Positions 26,462 to 34,575 are shown, numbered from the stretch's first letter. The stretch is DNA of 64,000 nt from Nonomuraea spiralis (GCF_014648435.1 NZ_BMRC01000006.1:310001-374000), one strand, 5' to 3'. Program-made: numbers and translations. The notes: a model not told the origin generated them from the letters alone.

Positions 26462-26965
26462 TCACGCTTCCGATATGTCGGATTCTTCCACTTCAATGCG
26501 GACAAGGCGCGCAAAACGGTCGTTAGCCTCTCGCGCCTCACGCGCCGCATCCTGCGCAATCCGCGCCAATCGCTGCCGTTCCGATTCTCGGATCTCCTCC
26601 AGGAAGCGCCGGCGCCTCGGCGACAACCGCGCGAGCAACTCCTGAGTCTCTGCATCACCCTCGACAGCGGCACTTACCACCGGTTGCGGCGCCGTGACAG
26701 CTTCACGGAGGACGCGCTCCACAGGGCTGGTGATCAATCCGGCTAGGGCCAGAAGTTCTTCTCGCGGTAGGCCGAGGGCGTCGGCGAGCGCATTGACCGT
26801 CTCGGGAAGTGGGGCGCGTTTCGCGTGCTGCCACCGGGACACGGTCGCTCGGTCCACCCCGGAGCGTTTTTGCAGCTCAAGTGTGGTCCAGCCTCGTTGA
26901 TTGCGTTCATTCTCAACGCGCTCCCAGAGTCGGCGCGCGGGGGGAAGTCCGCTGCTGTCGCTCAT
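26462..26965 (-). CDS. Immunity repressor (XRE family)
   Basis: 167 aa from ATG 26965. The N-terminal XRE helix-turn-helix (about residues 12-70) contains GWTTLELQKRSGVDRATVSRWQHAKRA. The C-terminal 70 residues are a highly charged, Arg/Glu-rich helix likely to form a coiled coil for oligomerisation. No peptidase (LexA-type) domain is present, so induction is not by self-cleavage. A TGTTGC element overlaps its start codon, suggesting autoregulation. It diverges from the HTH gene at 27132, the usual layout of a phage genetic switch. Confidence 0.85.
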   Translation of the reverse strand: MSDSSGLPPARRLWERVENERNQRGWTTLELQKRSGVDRATVSRWQHAKRAPLPETVNALADALGLPREELLALAGLITSPVERVLREAVTAPQPVVSAAVEGDAETQELLARLSPRRRRFLEEIRESERQRLARIAQDAAREAREANDRFARLVRIEVEESDISEA

Positions 26966-27131
26966 GTTGCAAGTTGTAGCACAGACGGATATCGGAATCC
27001 TGCTTCGCACGACAATCTGCCTCACCAGGCAGCAAAATGTGGCGTCATGGCGCGAGTTGTTGCGTGATGTGCGGCGCGTGTTGTAGCGTCTTGTTGCACG
27101 ACAGAACAAGGTGCAACAACGAGAGATGCTG
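26965..27131. promoter_or_regulatory. Divergent genetic-switch region with repeated TGTTGC operators
   Basis: 166 bp between repressor and rightward HTH gene. TGTTGC-type half-sites occur at 26965-26982 (TGTTGCAAGTTGTAGCAC), 27056-27065 and 27091-27099. There is an inverted pair TTGTTGCAC (27091-27099) / GTGCAACAA (27111-27119). TTGCGT at 27061 and TGTAGC at 27082 are 16 bp apart and could be the -35 and -10 of the rightward early promoter. The same motif set recurs at 32641-32708. Confidence 0.65.
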
Positions 27132-27404
27132 ATGACCGAAGACCAATACCTCTCCATCCAGCAGACGTGCGAGCGTCTCGACCGCACCCGCTGGACCGTC
27201 CACCGCCTTATCAAGGCCGGCACCCTTAGGGCTCGGAAAATCGGCCCGGCGCGCAACGCTGAGGTCCAGGTCGCTAAGGACTCCGTCGACGCCTACCTGG
27301 CCGGGCGGCCCGTCGAGGCCAACGCCGACATCAAGGCGAAGAACGTCGACCTCCCCCCGAGGCGCGAGCTTTCCGTCGCCGACGCCATCAGGGCTAACGC
27401 CTGA
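27132..27404 (+). CDS. Helix-turn-helix (excisionase/Cro-like) DNA-binding protein
   Basis: 90 aa from ATG 27132, with GAGAG six bases upstream; ATG 27126 is an alternative. Residues about 5-55 form an HTH_17/MerR-type motif (YLSIQQTCERLDRTRWTVHRLIKAGTLRARKIG) followed by SVDAYL, the standard excisionase-like layout. It is first in the rightward early operon, facing the repressor. It could be the Cro analogue or the excisionase. Its start lies inside or next to the operator pair, so it is likely repressed in the lysogen. Confidence 0.8.
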   Translation: MTEDQYLSIQQTCERLDRTRWTVHRLIKAGTLRARKIGPARNAEVQVAKDSVDAYLAGRPVEANADIKAKNVDLPPRRELSVADAIRANA

Positions 27405-27703
27405 TGGCCGCCGACCCGGCCCGCGTCACCGCGGTACGCCAGATCGCCGCCGACATCTCCTGGGCGCGCACCCCCAACCGCACCGAGCGCACCGCGCCCG
27501 GCCACCGCGCCTCTCCCCTGTCTCTCGACTACTGGATCGCGCAAGTGCGCGCCGAGGGCGTCGTGCGCGAGGAGGACGTCGAGGCCGCCGCCCAGTCCGC
27601 GTTCCGCGCGAGTCAGCGCGCCCGCTCGCTCAAGGCCGCCGAGACGCGCAAGGCCAACGCCGAGCAGCGCCGAAAGCCCAACACGGCGCGCCGCACCGCA
27701 TAG
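27404..27703 (+). CDS. Early phage protein, basic C-terminus
   Basis: 99 aa; ATG 27404 overlaps the previous stop by one base. Not recognised. The middle (about residues 38-75, LDYWIAQVRAEGVVREEDVE) looks like a small helical fold. The last 25 residues are strongly basic (RSLKAAETRKANAEQRRKPN), suggesting nucleic-acid contact. Second gene of the early operon. Confidence 0.6.
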   Translation: MAADPARVTAVRQIAADISWARTPNRTERTAPGHRASPLSLDYWIAQVRAEGVVREEDVEAAAQSAFRASQRARSLKAAETRKANAEQRRKPNTARRTA

Positions 27704-27792
27704 CACCAGCAGAGATGCGGCGAGGCCCAGCCCTGCACGGCCGGACCTCGCAGAACCCGCAACCCCCACACTCACAGAAGGGCGCGAGTCTC

Positions 27793-28320
27793 ATGAACAT
27801 CTTCCCACCGTCGGCCCCGACGTTCGCCATCCGCGTCGTCGACGGCGACAAGCTCGTCGGCATCCTGCACGAGAACCACCCGGCGGCCGAGGCCGAGCGC
27901 CTCCTGCGCCGGATCCGCGACAACTTCCCGGCCTCCACCTTGGCCGAGTTCGACGGCAGCAAGTGGCAGACCGTCGACGACGAGCAGCTGAAGAGCGCGA
28001 TCTACCAGCACACGATGTACGTGCTGTCCGAGCTGACGAGGGCGCGGCTCCCGCTCGCACACTGGCAGCTGGCCCCCTACCAGCCGGACAAGCTGACGGG
28101 CACCCTTCACATCTCCGACGCCGACAAGGCGCGAAAGGCGATCGAGGCGTACGCCGCTGTGCTCGGCGTCACCGAGATCAGCGAGCGGGAGTCCGAGCAC
28201 GCGGTCCAGCTGGAGCTGGGCGAGGTGGTGTGGGCCGGCGTCCGGATCGAGCTGTCGACCTACACCAGGGCGAACGCCGACGCTGCCTCGGCCGCCACGA
28301 CCCTGTCGGTTGGTGCGTGA
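27793..28320 (+). CDS. Early phage protein of unknown function, 175 aa
   Basis: ATG 27793 with GAAGGGCGCGAG just upstream. Soluble, mixed alpha/beta composition, beginning MNIFPPSAPTFAIRVVDGDK, with no recognisable motif. Its stop overlaps the next start by one base (TGATG). Membership in the early operon is the only functional hint. Confidence 0.65.
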   Translation: MNIFPPSAPTFAIRVVDGDKLVGILHENHPAAEAERLLRRIRDNFPASTLAEFDGSKWQTVDDEQLKSAIYQHTMYVLSELTRARLPLAHWQLAPYQPDKLTGTLHISDADKARKAIEAYAAVLGVTEISERESEHAVQLELGEVVWAGVRIELSTYTRANADAASAATTLSVGA

Positions 28321-28835
28321 TGGTGGCCGTCGACCTCAACGCCTGCATGGTCGTCTCCGCCCCCGAGTGGAACCACGGCGAGCCCGTGCGCATCGCCCAG
28401 GTGCACCGCGTGCACGGCGGCCGGATCGCGGTCCGCTACCAGGACGCCTACTGCCGTCGCGCGGGCCCGCGCCGTGGTGGTGTCGATCGGGATGGAGCTG
28501 ACGCTCGTGTCCGGCGGGTGCGTCAGGAGGCCCGCGTGACGCGCCCCGCTGAGCAGTCGCCGACAGCCAGCGGCGTGCTCCGCCGGGCCGCCGACTACAT
28601 CGAGACGCACCAGCTCGACCGCTTCAACGTCACGCACGTGATCCGGGCGGCCGCCGCTGAGCTCACGCCCTTCGGCCCAGATGCCTACGAGCAGGCTGAC
28701 GCCGCCCTGCGCGCCCTGGCCGCGCATCTCGGCTACCGCATCGACCGTGACCCCGTACGCGACCTGACGCGCTGGTCGCGGATCCGCGCCACCGAGTGGA
28801 TCGTCATCGAGCTCCGCCGGGCTGGTGCTCGGTGA
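28320..28835 (+). CDS. Early phage protein of unknown function, 171 aa
   Basis: ATG 28320. The N-terminal third is beta-like (HGEPVRIAQVHRVHGGRIAVRY). A basic hinge follows (about residues 60-75), then a helical C-terminal domain (about 85-165, GVLRRAADYIETHQLDRFNV, reminiscent of small helical phage regulators). Not recognised as a family. Overlaps the next gene by four bases. Confidence 0.6.
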   Translation: MVAVDLNACMVVSAPEWNHGEPVRIAQVHRVHGGRIAVRYQDAYCRRAGPRRGGVDRDGADARVRRVRQEARVTRPAEQSPTASGVLRRAADYIETHQLDRFNVTHVIRAAAAELTPFGPDAYEQADAALRALAAHLGYRIDRDPVRDLTRWSRIRATEWIVIELRRAGAR

Positions 28836-28987
28836 CGCGCCTGCTCGCGCGCTTCCGCGCCTACCTGCGCCCCGAGGTCCCCACCGACGCCGACATCACC
28901 ACCTACCTGACGTCTCTGGCCGCCCCCGCCCACCCGGCGGGGGCCCACCCCTACCAACCCCCCACCACCGAGAGCAGGAGCGCGTGA
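28832..28987 (+). CDS. Very small early phage protein, 51 aa
   Basis: GTG 28832 overlaps the previous stop (GTGA) and ends in another GTGA overlap. The sequence starts VTRLLARFRAYLRPEVPTDA and ends in a Pro-rich tail. It is kept because it is tiled perfectly in the operon; otherwise it has no motif. Confidence 0.5.
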   Translation: MTRLLARFRAYLRPEVPTDADITTYLTSLAAPAHPAGAHPYQPPTTESRSA

Positions 28988-29340
28988 CGAGCATCCGCCG
29001 CACCACCTGGACCCCGCTCGGCCGCCCCCACGCCGGCGACCTCGACCACGGCGAGGCCGGGCCCGTCGTGCCCATCACCCTCGGCCCCGGCGAGGTGCTC
29101 GGTCTGGACGACCCCGTCTGGGGCCGCGACCTGATCGCTGCCCTGGCCGTCGGCGTCAGTGTGCTGGAGTCCGAGCGCGGCCTCCCCGCGCCGACGCCGC
29201 CGCCGGACCTGGTCGCGGAGGAGCGGGACGTGTACCGCGACCTGCTGCACCGGCTCATCCACGCGGAACGGCCGTCCGAGCTGTGGCCCGCGATCCGGGA
29301 CGCGCGGCTGGCGCTGGAGCACTGGGCAGGCCAGCCGTGA
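28984..29340 (+). CDS. Early phage protein of unknown function, 118 aa
   Basis: GTG 28984, with four-base overlaps at both ends. Acidic. The C-terminal half is helical (EERDVYRDLLHRLIHAERPS and IRDARLALEHWAGQP). No recognised domain. Confidence 0.6.
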   Translation: MTSIRRTTWTPLGRPHAGDLDHGEAGPVVPITLGPGEVLGLDDPVWGRDLIAALAVGVSVLESERGLPAPTPPPDLVAEERDVYRDLLHRLIHAERPSELWPAIRDARLALEHWAGQP

Positions 29341-29675
29341 GCCGCGACACGATCAGCGTGGGCCGGGTCTACTTCGGCAAGAACCCGAGGCTGCACGAGA
29401 AGACCCATGTCTACGTCAATGGGATTCCCGTCCGCAGGATCGGACGCCGCATCCAGCTGCTGCACGAGGACTGGCCGATCGAGACGGCCCGCATGGTGGC
29501 CGCCGCCCTCCTGGAGCTGGCCGAGGCCGCCGAGGCCGAGCCCGACCCCGAACTGCTTGCCGCGCTGTCCGAGACGATCGACGACGCTATCGGCGGCGAC
29601 CCGGGAATCGACACCGAGCTGCTCGCCCGCGATGTCCTGGCCGCGTTCAAGGTCGAGAAGCGGGGTCATCCGTGA
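29337..29675 (+). CDS. Early phage protein of unknown function, 112 aa
   Basis: GTG 29337, overlapping both neighbours by GTGA. The start VSRDTISVGRVYFGKNPRLH is beta-like and basic. The C-terminal half is an acidic helical region (AALLELAEAAEAEPDPELL and TELLARDVLAAFKVEK). No recognised domain. Confidence 0.6.
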   Translation: MSRDTISVGRVYFGKNPRLHEKTHVYVNGIPVRRIGRRIQLLHEDWPIETARMVAAALLELAEAAEAEPDPELLAALSETIDDAIGGDPGIDTELLARDVLAAFKVEKRGHP

Positions 29676-29815
29676 ACCTCCGGGTCTTCTTCGCGCTGCT
29701 GATCGGCGTAATTCTCGCCGCTCTCGCCGGCGGCCTGCTCGCGTTCGCCGTGACGCGGGCAGCAACGCCGGTCCCCACCTCCAGTCCATCCCCCGTCAGC
29801 CTGTGGGAGGCGTGA
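29672..29815 (+). CDS. Single-pass small membrane protein, 47 aa
   Basis: GTG 29672 in the operon chain. Residues 3-28 (LRVFFALLIGVILAALAGGL) are a membrane helix, followed by a Thr/Pro/Ser tail. Topology suggests a short extracellular tail. Function unknown. Confidence 0.6.
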   Translation: MNLRVFFALLIGVILAALAGGLLAFAVTRAATPVPTSSPSPVSLWEA

Positions 29816-30339
29816 TGGCCCCGCACGTGGTCGGCCTCGACCTCTCCCTGACCGGCACCGGCATCGCCACCGCCGACGGCACCCTCTCGCGTGTCCGTAC
29901 GGGGGACCTCCGCGGCGGTCCGCGGATGTCCTGGATCGCGTCGCACATCTTCGGCGACGGCCTGACCCAGGCGGCGGACCTCGTTGTCGTCGAGGGCCCG
30001 TCGTACGGGAGCCAGTCCGGCGCCGGGCATCACGAGGCGGCCGGGCTGTGGTGGCACGTGATCTACCGGCTGCACGTGTTCGAGGTGCCGTACGCCGTGA
30101 TCCCGCCGAGCACGCTGAAGAAGTACGCGGCGGGCCGCGGGAACGCGACCAAGCCCGACATGCGCGTCGCCCTCCTCCAGCGGGCCGGGCTCGACGAGCG
30201 CGACGACAACAAGGTCGACGCCTGGTGGCTGCGCGCCGCCGGCCTCGACCACCTCGGCCACCCGCCCGTCGACCTGCCGAAGGGGCAGCGTGAGGCGCTG
30301 GCCAAGGTGGACTGGCCAGGTGCGGCATGCCCCGCGTGA
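29815..30339 (+). CDS. RuvC-like Holliday junction resolvase
   Basis: 174 aa from ATG 29815. An RNase H-fold endonuclease of the RuvC type: D9 in VVGLDLSLTGTGIA, E60 in VVVEGPSYG, and a C-terminal acidic pair in DDNKVDAWWLRAAG (D131 and D135). These correspond to the four metal-binding acids of RuvC. Phage versions resolve branched DNA before packaging or during recombination. Overlaps the WhiB-like gene by 13 bp. Confidence 0.88.
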   Translation: MAPHVVGLDLSLTGTGIATADGTLSRVRTGDLRGGPRMSWIASHIFGDGLTQAADLVVVEGPSYGSQSGAGHHEAAGLWWHVIYRLHVFEVPYAVIPPSTLKKYAAGRGNATKPDMRVALLQRAGLDERDDNKVDAWWLRAAGLDHLGHPPVDLPKGQREALAKVDWPGAACPA

Positions 30340-30704
30340 AAGCCCCCCTCGACTACCTGCCGAAGTGGCAGGGGGTCGGCCCCTGCGTCGGCCAGCCCAA
30401 CATCATGTACGGATCCCCAGGACGTGCCCGCGCCACCTGCTACAGCTGTCCCGTCCTCGACGACTGCTGCGAGTGGATCCTCTCCTTGCCGTTCAGCGCG
30501 GACCCGGGCGGCGTCATCGCCGCCATGACCCTCGAAGAGCGCGAGGCGATCCACCAGAACGTCACCACGAGAACGTGCCGGACGTGCGGCGAGCCGAAGC
30601 CGCTGACGGCCTTCTCCAAGTGGAAGCCCCACGCACCATCCCGGCGCCCCGACTGCAAGCCCTGCGACAAGCACCGCCGCAACACGATGAGAGGAACCGA
30701 GTGA
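30327..30704 (+). CDS. WhiB-like Fe-S protein with C-terminal zinc-ribbon extension
   Basis: 125 aa. Cysteines C20, C38, C41 and C47 match the WhiB pattern (C...C-x2-C-x5-C) that holds a 4Fe-4S cluster, and DPGGVIAAMTLEER resembles the WhiB glycine turn. In place of the usual basic tail there is a second module: C84-x2-C87 and C110-x2-C113 around GEPKPLTAFSKWKP, similar to zinc ribbons of phage HNH-type proteins. WhiB proteins modulate sigma-factor transcription, and phage members can repress host whiB genes. The fused tail is unusual. Overlaps both neighbours. Confidence 0.8.
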   Translation: MPRVKAPLDYLPKWQGVGPCVGQPNIMYGSPGRARATCYSCPVLDDCCEWILSLPFSADPGGVIAAMTLEEREAIHQNVTTRTCRTCGEPKPLTAFSKWKPHAPSRRPDCKPCDKHRRNTMRGTE

Positions 30705-31072
30705 CCACCACCGAAACCGAGCCGGGCCGGGTGCGCCCGTTCGCCGACGTGCTCCGCGACATCCAGGGCGGCGAGGTCGCCGACGAGGCCGCCATGCTCA
30801 TGCAGCAGCTCGTCGCCGCCGTGCAGACCCACGGCAAGAAGGGGTCGATGACGCTGGCCATCGAGGTGCAGCCGATGAAGGGCAACACCTCCGCGCTCAT
30901 GGTGTCCGCTCAGGCCAGCATCAAGCCGCCGAAGGGCGAGCCGACCGCTGCCGTCTTCTTCTTCGACGGCGACAACAACCTGGTCCGCGACGACCCCCGC
31001 CAGCTCGCCCTGCCCGGCGTGCTGCGCGAGGTCGGCCGGGCCGTCAACCACGACAACATCAAGGAGCTGTAG
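30701..31072 (+). CDS. Early phage protein upstream of DUF2303, 123 aa
   Basis: GTG 30701. Not recognised as a named family. A helical start (RPFADVLRDIQGGEVADEAA) is followed by a beta-rich middle (SMTLAIEVQPMKGNTSALMV). Such genes commonly sit directly before DUF2303 genes in actinophages, so the pair may work together (inference). Adjacent to the next GTG without a gap. Confidence 0.65.
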   Translation: MTTTETEPGRVRPFADVLRDIQGGEVADEAAMLMQQLVAAVQTHGKKGSMTLAIEVQPMKGNTSALMVSAQASIKPPKGEPTAAVFFFDGDNNLVRDDPRQLALPGVLREVGRAVNHDNIKEL

Positions 31073-31933
31073 GTGACCGAGGTCATCCGTACGGAGAACG
31101 ACGCCATCATCGAGATCGCGGAGGAGGCGGCCCGCGCGCAGGCCGAACCCGCGGTGCTCGCACCGGGCACGATCTACGCCTTCCCCACCGAGCGAGGCCC
31201 CGAGATCGTCGACCTGGCCGCCGACGGCTACCTCCGCCGCCTGCCCGCCCCCGCGCGCAAGCAGGGCCTGACCGTGGTCGAGGACGTCGCGTCGTTCCAG
31301 GCGTACTACACCAAGCACGGTGACGAGGACAGCGAGACGTTCGTCAACATCGACAGCAGGGCGATCACCGCCGTGCTGAACGCCCACAGCCAGGAGGGCC
31401 CGCGCTGGGGTGACCACCGGCTCATCCTGCGCCTGCGCACCACGAACGCGTGGGCGGAGTGGATCGCCAACGACCGGAAGTGGCTGTCGCAGAGGGAATG
31501 GGCCGAGTTCGTCGAGGACCACCTGGCCGACATCCGGGAGCCGGCCGCCGCCGAGATGCTGGAGATCGCGTCCACGTTCCAGGCGAAGACGACCGTCAAG
31601 TTCTCCTCCGCGACCCGTCTGTCGAGCGGTGACGCGAACCTGGTGTGGGAGGAGACGACGGACGCGGCCGCGGGCGCGAAGGGCCACCTGAAGGTGCCGA
31701 CCGAGTTCAAGATCGCGGTGCGGTGCCTCGAACTGCCGGTGGCTGAAGGCGAGGACCCGACGTTCTACGCGATCGCGGCGCGGTTCCGGTTCCGCGTCGA
31801 GCGCGGCGGCGAGCTGCGCGTGCAGTACCTGCTCGACGACCCTGACGCGAAGCTTCGCGATGCCGTCCTGGACGTCGTCCAGCAGGTCGAGCGGGGCCTG
31901 GGCATCGAGGTGCTGCGGGGCACGCCCGCATGA
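31073..31933 (+). CDS. DUF2303 family phage protein
   Basis: 286 aa from GTG 31073. The sequence pattern, including DLAADGYLRRLPAPARKQGL, DRKWLSQREWAEFVEDH and STFQAKTTVKFSSATRL, matches DUF2303 (YfdQ-like), widespread in phages and prophages near recombination genes. Molecular role not established. It ends in an ATGA overlap with the next gene. Confidence 0.85.
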   Translation: MTEVIRTENDAIIEIAEEAARAQAEPAVLAPGTIYAFPTERGPEIVDLAADGYLRRLPAPARKQGLTVVEDVASFQAYYTKHGDEDSETFVNIDSRAITAVLNAHSQEGPRWGDHRLILRLRTTNAWAEWIANDRKWLSQREWAEFVEDHLADIREPAAAEMLEIASTFQAKTTVKFSSATRLSSGDANLVWEETTDAAAGAKGHLKVPTEFKIAVRCLELPVAEGEDPTFYAIAARFRFRVERGGELRVQYLLDDPDAKLRDAVLDVVQQVERGLGIEVLRGTPA

Positions 31934-32268
31934 AGCTGAGCACCATGGAGGCCCTCATCGCACACGGTGGGGGCCTTCCCACATCCCCGCCCGGGGCGAG
32001 CATCACCGTGACCGAACGCCGCAACGGCCAGGTCGTCGTGTCCACCTGGGAGACATGCATGGGCGTGGCCGCGTTCGTGGCGTCGCTGCTGGGCGAACCG
32101 ACTGCCCGCGCCCGAACCCTCACGAAGCCGGCGTGCTGCCGCTGCGACCCCGTCACGTGCGCCGCGGACGAGTCGGGCGAGCACTGCGCGACCGCCGGAT
32201 GCGCGTACTGCGTCGACGGCTGCCCGGCCGCCGACGGCACTCCCTGCTGCACTGGAGGAACAGCGTGA
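31930..32268 (+). CDS. Cysteine-rich C-terminus early phage protein, 112 aa
   Basis: ATG 31930 overlaps the DUF2303 stop. The last 50 residues contain nine cysteines (CCRCDPVTCAADESGEHC and CAYCVDGCPAADGTPCC), suggesting a zinc-binding or Fe-S structure. Not recognised. Overlaps the following gene by GTGA. Confidence 0.6.
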   Translation: MKLSTMEALIAHGGGLPTSPPGASITVTERRNGQVVVSTWETCMGVAAFVASLLGEPTARARTLTKPACCRCDPVTCAADESGEHCATAGCAYCVDGCPAADGTPCCTGGTA

Positions 32269-32618
32269 TCTTCGACTGGTTCAGGAGCCGGGCCGCGTTG
32301 GTGGCGGAGCTGGTGGAGGCGCGCGAGCAGTGCGCCGACGTCGCTACCGCCTTGGAGACGTCGCTCCGAGAGACGGCCGGGGCCAAGCGGGAGCGGGACG
32401 CGGGCCGACGCACCATCGGCGACCTCCTGGCCCGGCTGGAGCTCGGCGACCGCGCCACCATGCCGGCCCCCACACCGCTGACGCCGGGTGTCGAGGTGTT
32501 GCGTGAGCGGTCGCGTGCGGACGCTCTGGCGGAGCGGCTGGCCCTGTTGCAGGAGGCGAACATGCGGGCGGACTGCATGCACAAACTGCCTGCTTGGAGG
32601 GCGGTTTCGGCGCGGTAG
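32265..32618 (+). CDS. Coiled-coil early phage protein, 117 aa
   Basis: GTG 32265. Mostly long charged helices (LVAELVEAREQCADVATALE and ERSRADALAERLALLQEANM) with coiled-coil character. It ends the first early gene block, followed by the intergenic control region at 32641. Confidence 0.6.
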   Translation: MIFDWFRSRAALVAELVEAREQCADVATALETSLRETAGAKRERDAGRRTIGDLLARLELGDRATMPAPTPLTPGVEVLRERSRADALAERLALLQEANMRADCMHKLPAWRAVSAR

Positions 32619-32640
32619 GCGTCTTTCGTATTCGATCTTG

Positions 32641-32708
32641 TGTTGCGCCTTGCGGCGTGATGTTGCATGTTGTAGCGTGTATGCATCGGGACGCCACAAG
32701 GCGCAACA
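32641..32708. promoter_or_regulatory. Second repressor-type operator/promoter region
   Basis: A perfect 12-bp inverted repeat, TGTTGCGCCTTG (32641-32652) and CAAGGCGCAACA (32697-32708), flanks TGTTGCATGTTGTAGCGT (32661-32678). The latter is nearly identical to 26965-26982 and to 27080-27089 at the genetic switch. A CTTGCG/TGTAGC pair 16 bp apart may be a promoter. It is 25 bp before ATG 32733, so the second early block is probably under the same repressor. Confidence 0.65.
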
Positions 32709-32732
32709 CGGATCCCAGGGAGCACAGCAGCC

Positions 32733-33128
32733 ATGACCGGTGAAAAAGAAGAAAGAAGCCCCCGACCGCAGGTCGGTGACATCGTCGATATCACGCTCAA
32801 GGGCGCACGCGTCGGCCACCGCAGCGACCCGGGGTGGCTGAACTTCTTCCTCGGCGGCACCCCGCACAGACTGCTGACCGCCTGCCCCGGCATCACCATC
32901 CGGCCCGCCACTCCCGCCGACGAGGTGTGGCCGCCCCAGGCGGGCGACGTCTGGCAGGACCGGGACGGCGACCTGTGGTTCGCCACTGACATGAACGCCG
33001 ACGACGACCCGACTGGCCCCTGCATCGAGTTCGTCTCAACGCGCGGCGCAAGCCACGTGGACCCAGAGGGCGCTCGCCGTGCGTGGGGGCCGATCGGCCT
33101 GGTGTACCGCTGGCAGGGCGACCGGTGA
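32733..33128 (+). CDS. Early phage protein of unknown function, 131 aa
   Basis: ATG 32733 with AGGGAG ten bases upstream. First gene after the second operator region. Beta-rich with two similar halves (VGDIVDITLKGARVG and AGDVWQDRDGDLWFATD), suggestive of small SH3-like folds. No family assigned. Confidence 0.65.
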   Translation: MTGEKEERSPRPQVGDIVDITLKGARVGHRSDPGWLNFFLGGTPHRLLTACPGITIRPATPADEVWPPQAGDVWQDRDGDLWFATDMNADDDPTGPCIEFVSTRGASHVDPEGARRAWGPIGLVYRWQGDR

Positions 33129-33922
33129 ACATCTCGCAGAAGGTCCTCGACCAGCAGGCCGAACTCGACGCCCTGATCGAGGGCCACATCCTTAACCAGC
33201 CCCGGTCGCTGCAGCGCGAGCCCGGACCCAGCGAGCTCGGCATCCCCTGCGACCTCCGCCTCGGCTACAAGCTCGCCGGCCACCCCGAGGTCAACGCCAA
33301 CCAGACCCTGCCGTGGAAGGCGTGGATCGGCACCAACGTCCACACCGGCCTGGAGGAGCTGCTCACCCGCGCCAACATGGCCCGCCCCGGCTGGGCGGCC
33401 GACGGCGTGGACCGCTACCTCCTGGAGCAGCGCGTCACCGCTGGCGGCGTCGACGGCACCGACATCTCTGGCAACAGCGACCTGTACGTCGATGGCATCG
33501 TCTGGGACTGGAAGATCCCCGGCGGCACCACCCTCCGCAAGTACAAGAAGGAGGGGCCCGGCGAGCAGTACGAGGTCCAGGGTCACGTGTACGGCCTCGG
33601 CCACGAGCTCGCCGGCCGCCCGGTGACCGACATCGTCATCTACTTCCTGCCCCGCGACCAGGAGTGGAAGCAGCGCTTCCTCTGGTCCGCGCCGTACGAC
33701 CGGCAGCGCGCTCTCGACGCCCTCTCGCGCGCCGACGGCATCGCCAAACTCGTTCGCGCGCTCGGCCCGGCCGCCTTCCCGCTGCTCAAGCGGAAGGCGT
33801 CCTGGTGCCGTTCCTGCCCCTGGCTGTCGCCCGGCAGCACTGATCTCGCCCGGGGCTGCCCGGGTGACCCCGACGTCGTCGATGAAGCGGCGTCGGACCT
33901 GCTCGACCTCATCTCTCAGTAA
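33125..33922 (+). CDS. RecB/Cas4-like PD-(D/E)XK exonuclease with Fe-S cluster
   Basis: 265 aa from GTG 33125. The nuclease motifs are complete: H73 (GTNVHTGLEE), D119 (SDLYV), D128-W-K130 and Q153 (VQGHVYG). Four cysteines (C42, C228, C231 and C245), one before and three after the nuclease core, match the 4Fe-4S arrangement of Cas4 and AddB. In phages this enzyme resects DNA ends for recombination. The next gene is a plausible DNA-binding partner. Overlaps the previous gene by four bases. Confidence 0.9.
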   Translation: MNISQKVLDQQAELDALIEGHILNQPRSLQREPGPSELGIPCDLRLGYKLAGHPEVNANQTLPWKAWIGTNVHTGLEELLTRANMARPGWAADGVDRYLLEQRVTAGGVDGTDISGNSDLYVDGIVWDWKIPGGTTLRKYKKEGPGEQYEVQGHVYGLGHELAGRPVTDIVIYFLPRDQEWKQRFLWSAPYDRQRALDALSRADGIAKLVRALGPAAFPLLKRKASWCRSCPWLSPGSTDLARGCPGDPDVVDEAASDLLDLISQ

Positions 33923-33947
33923 CCCAACATCACAGGAGCACAGAACC

Positions 33948-34565
33948 ATGACCGACCTCATGATGAGCGCCAACGACTTCCTCATGGGCGGCGGCATTCC
34001 CTCCGCCAAGTTCGACACCATCGGCACCACCGTCGGCGGCCCCATCTCCACCCCGCCCAAGGTCGAGCAGCAGAAGGACCTCGACACCGGCGAGCTGAAG
34101 TTCTGGAACGACGGCAAGCCCATGATGCAGATGGTCGTCACCGTCCAGACCGAGATCCGCGACCCGGAGATCGTCGACGACGACGGGCAGCGCGCTTTCT
34201 ACATCAAGGCCAACTCCCTGAAGGCCGTCCGCGACGCCGTCCGCCGGGCCGGCGCGAAGGGGATCGAGGTGGGCGGCACGCTGACGCTCACCTACACCGG
34301 CGACGGCGAGCAGAAGACCAGGGGCAAGAACCCGCCCAAGCTGTACTCCGCCACATACGCCCCGCCGTCGGCGGTGGCCGCGAACGACTTCCTGACCGGC
34401 GGCCAGCCCGCCCCGCAGGCGGCGCCCGCTGCTCCCCCGGCCGCCGCGCCGGCGGCGTCCACCGCTCCGGGGGCGTGGACGCCGCCGCCCGGTATGACCC
34501 CCGAGCAGGCCGCCGCCCTCGCCGCGCTCGACCCCACCCAGCGCGCCGCCCTCGGCTTCGCGTAA
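33948..34565 (+). CDS. Phage DNA metabolism protein, possibly ssDNA-binding
   Basis: 205 aa from ATG 33948 (CAGGAGCACAG upstream). Residues about 15-150 are beta-rich with alternating hydrophobics (MMQMVVTVQTEIRD and GGTLTLTYTGDGEQ), as in an OB fold. The rest is an Ala/Pro-rich linker and a C-terminal helix. Such a protein next to the Cas4-like exonuclease is common in actinophages and is suspected to bind single strands. The assignment is by context and fold impression only. Confidence 0.6.
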   Translation: MTDLMMSANDFLMGGGIPSAKFDTIGTTVGGPISTPPKVEQQKDLDTGELKFWNDGKPMMQMVVTVQTEIRDPEIVDDDGQRAFYIKANSLKAVRDAVRRAGAKGIEVGGTLTLTYTGDGEQKTRGKNPPKLYSATYAPPSAVAANDFLTGGQPAPQAAPAAPPAAAPAASTAPGAWTPPPGMTPEQAAALAALDPTQRAALGFA

Positions 34566-34575
34566 CCCCTGAACC

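Noticed and set aside
28320-28835. Possible split of this gene into two small genes at a GTG near 28536
   Set aside because: The frame is continuous, without stop, and an internal GTG alone is not evidence of a separate gene.
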